A DNA stretch of 64,000 bases from Leptolyngbyaceae cyanobacterium JSC-12. GTDB taxonomy: Bacteria > Cyanobacteriota > Cyanobacteriia > Leptolyngbyales > Leptolyngbyaceae. The notes beneath the pieces are model-generated. The model did not search any database, had not been told where the DNA came from, and saw nothing but the letters and a program-made list of their open reading frames with translations. Each line of letters begins with the position of its first letter. Position 1 is the stretch's first letter. The translations under genes and the position numbers were made by a program. The stretch is from positions 642,723-706,722 of the forward strand of contig CM001633.1 of the NCBI GenBank assembly GCA_000309945.1, given 5' to 3'. Positions 59,201-64,000 of this stretch are shown piece after piece.

Positions 59201-59521
59201 TCCTGCAATGTGCAGACTGTTGTTACGGGTGTGATCTGCAAAGTAGAACACTTCATCCAGCTCAATAGGAAAAGTAAGTTGAGCTGTTTGTCTTAAACGC
59301 AAATAACACCATGCAGCAAACAAAGAAGCTTGCACAGAGCTTACAGCGTTAATAACGTTGTTGCTCAGAATACGACCAGCAAGCTTCTCACCCATAACAG
59401 CGGTAATAGCTTCACCAGGTGTGAGCTTACTTACAGCTGCGATATTGAATTGTGTGCGACCTTTCATAGCGTAGAAAGGATCAGCAAGTACGTTCCAGTT
59501 GTTGTTCAATTGTAAATCCAT
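56204..59521 (-). CDS. 1105-aa protein, candidate beta-like half of split RNA polymerase
   Basis: Start MDLQLNNNWNVLADPF with CTTGGAGG 7 bases upstream (the longer frame begins at TTG). No family is recognised with certainty. It precedes the DxDGD gene by 81 bases. HQIKGRNNIKCMLSRYTPDV (about residues 665-685) recalls the beta 'GDKxxxRHGxKG...PD' lysine loop: G-R-x-x-x-K is kept. KHVVDRSALLGFNLVRMPRG resembles another conserved stretch. N-terminal third is helical. It could equally be a large structural or replication protein. Confidence 0.45.
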   Translation of the reverse strand: MDLQLNNNWNVLADPFYAMKGRTQFNIAAVSKLTPGEAITAVMGEKLAGRILSNNVINAVSSVQASLFAAWCYLRLRQTAQLTFPIELDEVFYFADHTRNNSLHIAGLDVLKQYGRFVQQPSVLGTAMSQYRSLIKDGEIVKRLAHTHALEEWCVRQALLTGVYANLGVEFKLLTYALARPVIEQVFGVQDRIVYVDHNWTRCFDFNATQADVAVVIDWLAGALCKGGVSPIQVSATGEDGFSVWIDEYEFRVTAKDGVFEVSRNLRFNNMLLVSSLTGRGRGVRIPAEDMSLVNSYGTFLYGLVMLGAKYLTAPVPELGQLVSKKMFVELPVQSDDEAQAYDGDRTYYDRYVTVTRLSATDMPFGFARYQVDGEWNTKVIYNREIGVTSLGDVEKNGVQIKGAKLPAKHVVDRSALLGFNLVRMPRGQFIDGRRSCIQAKHVPSELREQFVREVLSQLTDNTEAAIAEYARQQFGLSGSDEEVIKTASQHLIIGLSSKLAKLIKRTAMDAACVGLLEGGSTRGLKRFGQSVESSNNWVVEAVVSPHATFPAGMAVYWGEGPTLLVKHTQTVQPNVPGVIKEEELAGAVVSLVGGQQFERRGWQVIRMEQPLRIADKEPICDVPYITEEGCFRHTITNNTPDAYLLEIRWRLAKVAGNRTTLQVVLVTQTREHQIKGRNNIKCMLSRYTPDVVHNNLNAELNARSVFFADTNKWLDLVQSIADVAVCTAINNADAEGLKLIEECNSLVGVEGANYLEWSPVLAVMGKYQQLINWFEAKFGRAIWFRHADASAEWTTVLKKMYKGAKGWETVEPTSVGYAIPSNAESIEVYADGCIENHKTNVLVFYTVEGVEYFVQRAWSYAGTNKTGAVWQPVKAELSSVRASVGQTPLMAGVARAVETEDPAFAQRLVKDGFKQVHKSAVFFAMAKNQTIKAKGGNDLPMYMLGDSNAASLLQTEELRDLVNNPVNAGNLLKLLAPMFRNCVFSVCCGIKGHFSVYLPAVAAQDANTDFASVDGMSDLITQLVVQYINGAATNSPEYLQLAGRAKGALTKLTESGALVKSAAFCRMSMQAKTMALPGIPVNEVWVRDSARKNSVHSLMERVFS

Positions 59522-59557
59522 GATGTCCTCCAAGAAGTAAAATGTGAGTGAAAGAAA

Positions 59558-60742
59558 CTAAGCAAACGGATTTGGTCTTTTAGAGATGTTGCCGATGGGC
59601 ATACTTTCGATAGGTTCTTCAACATCTTCTTCAGACTCTTCGCAGTAGTCATCATCTGCTACACCAGAACTAGCTGTCTCTATGTCCATAAGTTGAAATT
59701 CATCGTCTTCTTCAACGGAAAGGTGCTGAAGCTTTTCGAGAATTGCAGCAGAGGTCATTTGAGTAGCAGTAGGCTGGGTAACAGGAGTTTGAGTGTTAGC
59801 AGTTACTTCAACTTTGCTCTTTTGAGGAAGAGGAGTTTCAGCAACTTTGGTTGCAACAGTTGGCATTCTGCGTTCTACTTTTGGAGTAGGAATACCAACT
59901 TCACGACGGGACCGTGCTTGCATCACCTCTTCAGCAAGCTTTTCTTTTAGGCTCTTACCACCAACCATCAAGTCTGCTCTAACACGGAGTTTGTTCAACC
60001 CAGTAGCTAGAGCGGTAGAGCTACCAACTTTCCGACCACCAACTAGGTAAGCTCCGTTAAATGCAGCACCCCAGAACGGTTGACCGTCAACACCATCAAA
60101 GGATTTTGTGTACTGAGGAAATCCAACCATGCAAACTAGAAACTGCTCTCCAGCAGCAACACCTAATTCGTCTGCCAGGTCGTTCATTAACTCCGTAAAC
60201 TGCTGACGGGCAGCATCGTGATAGTCAGACCAGTTATCAACTGTTCTATTTGCAGTAGATAACTGCATAGAAACTGCTGGACGGTCTTCCCCCTTGCGAT
60301 TAAAGGGTTCTCGATACATTACAGGTACAGGCACAACTAAGTCGTCATCACCATAAAACTCTGCTTCTACAAACAGGTCTGGTTTGACAACCGCGTTCTT
60401 ACCCCATTCACCACAGGGTAGATACTTAGACTCTTTAGCAAAAGCAGCATTACGAATGCTTGGTGATGCGTAGGTCAAGTTACCGTCTTTATCTAGACGA
60501 ACTGCAAAGACACCTACACATACACTTTTCGCTCTAAACTGCTTTGCAGGTGCAACGGCAAGGTCAGAGCGGAATACAAACAACTCCCGTAGGCGGGAGG
60601 GAACCATGTTGAGGTCAACATCTTCGATGTCAACACCAACCGGACGTAATCCTAAGTCTTCTCCGATAGAAGGGCTACCAGCTCCGCTATCTCCTAGACC
60701 CTGTTCAATTAACTCAACAATTGTCTCGCTTAAAACAGTCAT
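59558..60742 (-). CDS. Replication-block protein with acidic C-terminal tail, 394 aa
   Basis: Start MTVLSETIVELIEQGL with GGAGAG upstream. Residues 50-270 are beta-rich (PVPVMYREPFNRKGEDRPAV, EQFLVCMVGFPQYTK). Residues 280-350 are Pro/Thr/Lys-rich. The tail EESEEDVEEPIESMPIGNIS-KRPNPFA is acidic with an aromatic end, the arrangement used by SSB and phage gp2.5/gp32-type proteins to recruit partners. That resemblance is only compositional. Confidence 0.55.
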   Translation of the reverse strand: MTVLSETIVELIEQGLGDSGAGSPSIGEDLGLRPVGVDIEDVDLNMVPSRLRELFVFRSDLAVAPAKQFRAKSVCVGVFAVRLDKDGNLTYASPSIRNAAFAKESKYLPCGEWGKNAVVKPDLFVEAEFYGDDDLVVPVPVMYREPFNRKGEDRPAVSMQLSTANRTVDNWSDYHDAARQQFTELMNDLADELGVAAGEQFLVCMVGFPQYTKSFDGVDGQPFWGAAFNGAYLVGGRKVGSSTALATGLNKLRVRADLMVGGKSLKEKLAEEVMQARSRREVGIPTPKVERRMPTVATKVAETPLPQKSKVEVTANTQTPVTQPTATQMTSAAILEKLQHLSVEEDDEFQLMDIETASSGVADDDYCEESEEDVEEPIESMPIGNISKRPNPFA

Positions 60743-60911
60743 CGTTTTACTCTCCGTGTTTGAGTTAGAAATCTTTTCGTCAGCAGCAATTGCTTCGTCT
60801 TCTTCAAAACGCCAGAAGGCTTATGAATAGAAGACTAGCTGTGTTTTCTTCGCAAGAGCGATCATTTCGTGATTGATGTTCAACATTGGATTTCTCCTTA
60901 AAACAAGATTT

Positions 60912-61036
60912 ACGGCTGTAAAAACAGCCACCCATAAGTTGAACTTCTTGAACGGTTCAACTTATGGGTGGCTGGGCGAGAGTTGCCCCTCGCCAGAATC
61001 TTATATATAGGGGGCTGTATATACAGCCTCCTATAT
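60912..61036. other. Three stacked hairpins between operon genes
   Basis: GGCTGT/ACAGCC (60913-60928); an 18-bp stem AGCCACCCATAAGTTGAA and complement (60927-60974) that contains the 15-bp palindrome; and a third hairpin with GGCTGTATATACAGCC (about 61001-61036). Likely terminator or attenuator between the nuclease gene and the 394-aa gene, combined with an operator. Confidence 0.65.
60947..60961. promoter_or_regulatory. 15-bp palindrome, one mismatch
   Basis: CTTGAACGGTTCAAC, in the loop and right arm of the 18-bp-stem hairpin. Confidence 0.45.
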
Positions 61037-61043
61037 ACGTACC

Positions 61044-61661
61044 TTACTTAGTAGGTGGGTTACCAAACACAAACGTATCCTTCTTCTCTACCGCTAGTCC
61101 CAGTAGTAGTAGCATACGCATACCTTCTACCCCGAACGTAGTAGTAGCTACCTTGGTAGGTAGGTTCCACACACCACGTTCTACTAGACTACGGCGTGTC
61201 TGCCACACTGCTAGTACACTAGGCTTCCACCGGATGTACTTCATCATGTAGGCTTCTACATCCTTAACAAAGGACAGTCTATGCTTACGCTCTGTGATGT
61301 CCAACCACATTACAGGTACGTCTGTGTCCTTCTGTAGGTGCATGTGTGCACCATTGAGACTAGACTTCACTTGGTACCCAAACAGATGACCACCATCAGT
61401 CTCTACCACTAGGTCGATCTTCAGGTCATCATCTGCCTTGCTACCAGTAGGTGCAAGGTACACATCCTTGACACCATCAAAGCATCCTAGTAGTAGGTCA
61501 CGTACCAGTTGCTCTGTTGCTCTACCCTTGTTGTACTCAGGGGTGTTGTATCTGTTACTCATCTTCATACGCTTACGCCAGTTACCTGACGCACTGTTGT
61601 TGTACATCACGTCTAAGAACAGCTCTTCTGTTAGGCTGTACTCTCTACCGATGATATGCAT
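61044..61661 (-). CDS. PD-(D/E)XK nuclease-like protein, 205 aa
   Basis: Start MHIIGREYSLTEELFL, with GGAGAG upstream. ATEQLVRDLLLG (Glu helix), KADDDLKIDLVVE (Asp) and GYQVKSSLNG (Q-x-K) form the nuclease core. Holliday-junction resolvase and Vsr-like enzymes share it. Its codon use is odd: many rare TAC/CTA-type codons and CTACTAGG runs. First large gene of the replication block. Confidence 0.65.
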   Translation of the reverse strand: MHIIGREYSLTEELFLDVMYNNSASGNWRKRMKMSNRYNTPEYNKGRATEQLVRDLLLGCFDGVKDVYLAPTGSKADDDLKIDLVVETDGGHLFGYQVKSSLNGAHMHLQKDTDVPVMWLDITERKHRLSFVKDVEAYMMKYIRWKPSVLAVWQTRRSLVERGVWNLPTKVATTTFGVEGMRMLLLLGLAVEKKDTFVFGNPPTK

Positions 61662-61727
61662 GTTGTCTCTCCAAAAGCAGTGAAGAAACAAGATGATTGG
61701 CAATGGCTTAATCGCCCTGCTGTTCAC

Positions 61728-62068
61728 CTCGTCTCACCGAAGAGAGAATTAATCTGAAAACTAAAAGACCCCCTATCCCCTATCCGTATAAATTACCCAA
61801 TTTTTTAGCGCCCCAATTTTCTACACGGAAATTTCCTCCGTCCAGAAAATTATACTCAACCCACTATTTCTCTAACCACCCTCACATTCACAGGAAACTT
61901 ACTTCATTCCTTAGAGCACTCAAACAAAGAATCCAGCTTATTAAGCTGAATCTTTCTACTCACTGTCTATGTGCTACACCATTAATAGAGCAATCTTTAA
62001 CATCTATAAAAGCTCAACGCTAACTCTTCTGCTAAATTATCGTTTGTTCCAGTTTTTACTATTAGAAC
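61728..62068. other. Intergenic, no gene seen
   Basis: C-rich, G-poor plus strand. One hairpin (AAAGAATCCAGCTT/AAGCTGAATCTTT, 61935-61964). Probably promoter region of the nuclease operon. Confidence 0.4.
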
Positions 62069-62735
62069 CTAGCAGTGATAAAGGTAGCCAAACCAAGTTT
62101 GGAGTAGTTCGTCTAAACTTGCAGTAACCATTTTGTGTACTGATTTCACGTCTGCATCTGCATTAATTCGGATGATTGCCCTGGGATACTGTTCGTGCAA
62201 CTGCTTATAGACAGCTCGAACTTTTTCGTGAAAGAGTAATGATTCTTCGTCGAAATGATTGTTTTGGACTCTGACTTTAAGACGCTCTAGCGCTATTTGT
62301 GGAGACACGTCTAACCATATAGTAGTACTCGGTAATACTCCTTGCACACTAAAGTTGTTTAACCAATTCAAAATACCCATATTAAACCCACGACCGCCCC
62401 CCCTGATATGCAAGAGTGGAGTCGATAAACCGATCGCACAGTACCAGATTTCCCTTTATTAGTTCAGGTTTAATAACTCTTGAAACATGCTCAGCACGGT
62501 CAGCTTGGTAAAGCAACAACTCTGCGTGGGTGGATAGCTTATTGTTCAGTAGTAGTGAATGCAACTCTTTACCTAACTCAGTACCACCTGGCTCTCTTGT
62601 TACGATAATCTTCTTCAAACCCTTTTCTATTTTCTCTTTCCAACCACTGGTTTCTAACCACTGCACTAGCATGATAAGTTGTGTGGTTTTTCCAGAACCA
62701 TCTATTCCTTCAAAGGTTACTAACTTTCCGTTCAT
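62069..62735 (-). pseudogene. tmk: Thymidylate kinase, one-base frameshift
   Basis: First frame from [20 protein letters not shown] (P-loop), [33 protein letters not shown]. Second frame continues [14 protein letters not shown] and PSTTIWLDVSPQIAL. The join is in a run of seven G (minus strand; 62397-62403); six would restore the frame. All TMK motifs are intact, so this is a recent mutation, an error, or slippage. The enzyme makes dTDP from dTMP. Confidence 0.85.
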
Positions 62736-62742
62736 AAAATTC

Positions 62743-63045
62743 CTAATCAATACTAATTCCACGGCAGCGCGTGGGGATTCCGTAACTAAATGTTGGTCTT
62801 GCTAAAATGAATGCATCAAGCACCAGTACTTTACAATCCCACGGCAAAATAACGGATCGACCGTGACTTACAGTACTAAACCGACACGTTTGAGTTTCTT
62901 GATCAAGCTTAATAAAGGGTATCTCTACCCAAATTTCTTTCTCTTCAAATGCCTGCTCCATCCATTGAGAAGGTACCTTAGCTTTTATAGGAGTTTGCAT
63001 ACTCGCATGTAACTCCAAATCACGTAAAGTTATTGGTTGTGTCAT
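62743..63045 (-). CDS. Hypothetical protein, 100 aa
   Basis: Begins [20 protein letters not shown]. Its ATG overlaps the stop of the 74-aa gene (ATGA). Middle segment [20 protein letters not shown]; unrecognised. Confidence 0.5.
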   Translation of the reverse strand: MTQPITLRDLELHASMQTPIKAKVPSQWMEQAFEEKEIWVEIPFIKLDQETQTCRFSTVSHGRSVILPWDCKVLVLDAFILARPTFSYGIPTRCRGISID

Positions 63046-63266
63046 AGTACTTCTTTCACACTAATAGACTGGGTACCAGGAATGTATACATACGTGGGGC
63101 TTTCAGTATCATTACGACAAAACTCTAAGACAATCATCCCAGTATGAATCTGCGTCTTGCGATACTCTCCAGTAAAGCAATGCTTACCGTCATGAACTTT
63201 GTAAGTTTTATTATTTTGTAGAGTTATTAATTCAGACAACTTGAACCGTTCAAGTTTTTGTGACAT
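63042..63266 (-). CDS. Hypothetical protein, 74 aa
   Basis: Begins MSQKLERFKLSELITLQNNK; small beta-rich protein with GTQSISVKEV. Contains a perfect 15-bp palindrome within its first codons. Unrecognised. Confidence 0.5.
   Translation of the reverse strand: MSQKLERFKLSELITLQNNKTYKVHDGKHCFTGEYRKTQIHTGMIVLEFCRNDTESPTYVYIPGTQSISVKEVL
63240..63254. promoter_or_regulatory. 15-bp palindrome, exact
   Basis: CTTGAACCGTTCAAG, extended to 19 bp (AACTTGAACCGTTCAAGTT) and 12-26 bases after the ATG of the 74-aa gene. Confidence 0.45.
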
Positions 63267-63393
63267 CACTGTTCTCCATATTAATTTTATTAAGTTCGAT
63301 GGAGAGTTTTTTCCATCCGTTTTGTTCTAGGTAACCACTTGCAACTGTCAGGTCAGTAACATTGTTTGAGCCGTTCACAGCACAGATAACCAT
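63250..63393 (-). CDS. Small hypothetical protein, 47 aa
   Basis: MVICAVNGSNNVTDLTVASG, ending MENSDVTKT. The stop overlaps the next gene's 5' end. The frame continues upstream without an ATG, so the N-terminus is uncertain. Confidence 0.4.
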   Translation of the reverse strand: MVICAVNGSNNVTDLTVASGYLEQNGWKKLSIELNKINMENSDVTKT

Positions 63394-63504
63394 GACTACT
63401 GCAAGTTTTATGGCAACGTATTTATCGAGGGTTATTAGCCTAAATGCATATAACCACTATGAGCGTTTTTGCACTCTGTAAATCTTTTTAGGAATTTCTT
63501 TAGG

Positions 63505-63735
63505 TTATCTTTGCTTTGCATTTGCAATCTCATTCCTTTTCTTCTGTGCCTTAGTCATCCAATCTGCTGGAACATGCTTTCGAAACCAGTAGTAAACAGT
63601 GTTTTCACTAACACCAGCTTGTTTAGCAATTTCTTTCACTGAGACTCCCTTCTCGTAACAGGTAAATGCTGCGAGGTACTTTTTATCTCCACTCTGCATT
63701 TGGGTTGAATACTCCTTGTTCTTGATTATAGTCAT
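63505..63735 (-). CDS. Small HTH protein, 76 aa
   Basis: AFTCYEKGVSVKEIAKQAGV, then SENTVYYWFRKHVP: a homeodomain-like HTH as in transposase N-termini and phage terminase small subunits, with a basic tail. Possible DNA-binding regulator of the adjoining genes. Confidence 0.65.
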   Translation of the reverse strand: MTIIKNKEYSTQMQSGDKKYLAAFTCYEKGVSVKEIAKQAGVSENTVYYWFRKHVPADWMTKAQKKRNEIANAKQR

Positions 63736-63997
63736 CCGACAAATAACTTTTTCCTGGTGGCTTTAGTCGTGTGTTGTAACTTGTATTGGGTGGGTGAACC
63801 AACCAGCCTTGGTCAAAAGCATTAATAAACCCGAATTCTTGAATCCAGTATTCGCCATACAGGAATAGATGAACTTCTTCTACGACTCTGATAACCGGAA
63901 CAAGTTCAGGTAGCATGGTTATTTCATTAATAACTTCTTCTTCTAAGTAAGGACGAGTAATACTTGGAGCAACTACTCGGATAATTGGATGCGTCAA
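63683..63997 (-). CDS. Hypothetical protein, 104 aa or more, runs to window edge
   Basis: Frame open to the window end (first in-window codons ALTHP). Contains ITMLPELVPVIRVVEEVHLF and YNTRLKPPGKSYLSDDYNQE. Overlaps the HTH gene by 53 bases. Unrecognised; start may be outside. Confidence 0.45.
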   Translation of the reverse strand: MTHPIIRVVAPSITRPYLEEEVINEITMLPELVPVIRVVEEVHLFLYGEYWIQEFGFINAFDQGWLVHPPNTSYNTRLKPPGKSYLSDDYNQEQGVFNPNAEWR

Positions 63998-64000
63998 AGC

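Noticed and set aside
1-64000. Prophage or phage genome
   Set aside because: No terminase large subunit, portal, capsid or tail genes were seen; Rep, iterons, MazEF and IS elements fit a plasmid better, although the window is only part of the replicon.

Overview
The window looks like part of a large accessory replicon (probably a plasmid) of a filamentous-type cyanobacterium. The reasons are: HIP1 octamers (GCGATCGC) scattered through it, cyanobacterial-style TnpB/IS605 elements, an NblA-like phycobilisome-degradation protein, tandem iteron-like repeats, a rolling-circle (HUH) Rep-like protein, MazEF, and no recognisable phage virion or ribosomal genes. Nearly all genes lie on the minus strand. 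No database search was run; family names rest on motifs read in the translations.

Layout. 0-16 kb: small genes on the minus strand, often coupled by ATGA/GTGA overlaps. They include a C39-like peptidase with two tiny membrane proteins, a DUF6745 protein with a 12-bp/4-residue repeat tract plus its partner, a frameshifted TnpB with a zinc-finger accessory ORF and a ribbon-helix-helix (RHH) gene broken at a poly-A tract, a GIY-YIG nuclease lacking a normal start, an NlpC/P60-like operon, a DUF4926 protein, a metallophosphoesterase, and a plus-strand secreted metalloprotease and FG-GAP protein. 15-30 kb: four diverged members of one secreted family separated by TnpB elements, one full IS605 (tnpA/tnpB divergent), a TctA-like membrane protein and an NblA-like protein. 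30-33 kb: a TnpB-like protein with a degraded third RuvC site and a TnpB remnant. 33-41 kb: a putative replication region with 36-bp repeats, an HUH Rep with SHS repeats, a 20-bp-stem hairpin, a DNA-binding protein behind TTGTG/CACAA operators, and 22-bp-spaced iterons. 41-50 kb: a second IS605 with an OB-like accessory ORF, MazEF, tRNA-Arg(UCU), HNH and PD-(D/E)XK endonucleases, RNase HI, a GHKL-DUF4325 protein, and an unusual HTH-RuvC (TnpB) fusion.

50-64 kb is the most coherent block: a minus-strand replication/transcription module. In transcription order it holds small genes, a frameshifted thymidylate kinase, a PD-(D/E)XK nuclease, a 394-aa acidic-tailed protein, a 1105-residue protein, a 366-residue protein carrying a DxDGD motif in a context like two-barrel (YonO/QDE-1 type) RNA polymerases, a Pif1/RecD-type helicase, a 222-aa abundant-looking protein and small membrane proteins. 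I infer that the 1105- and 366-residue proteins may be the two halves of a split two-barrel RNA polymerase; this is the main candidate for an undescribed system.

A 15-bp palindrome, CTYGAA-NNN-TTCRAG, recurs at least six times exactly and twice with one mismatch across the window, often near gene starts. It suggests a replicon-wide regulator. Several TnpB elements are translationally coupled to unrelated small upstream ORFs, and at least two omega-RNA-like end sequences sit without an adjacent TnpB.
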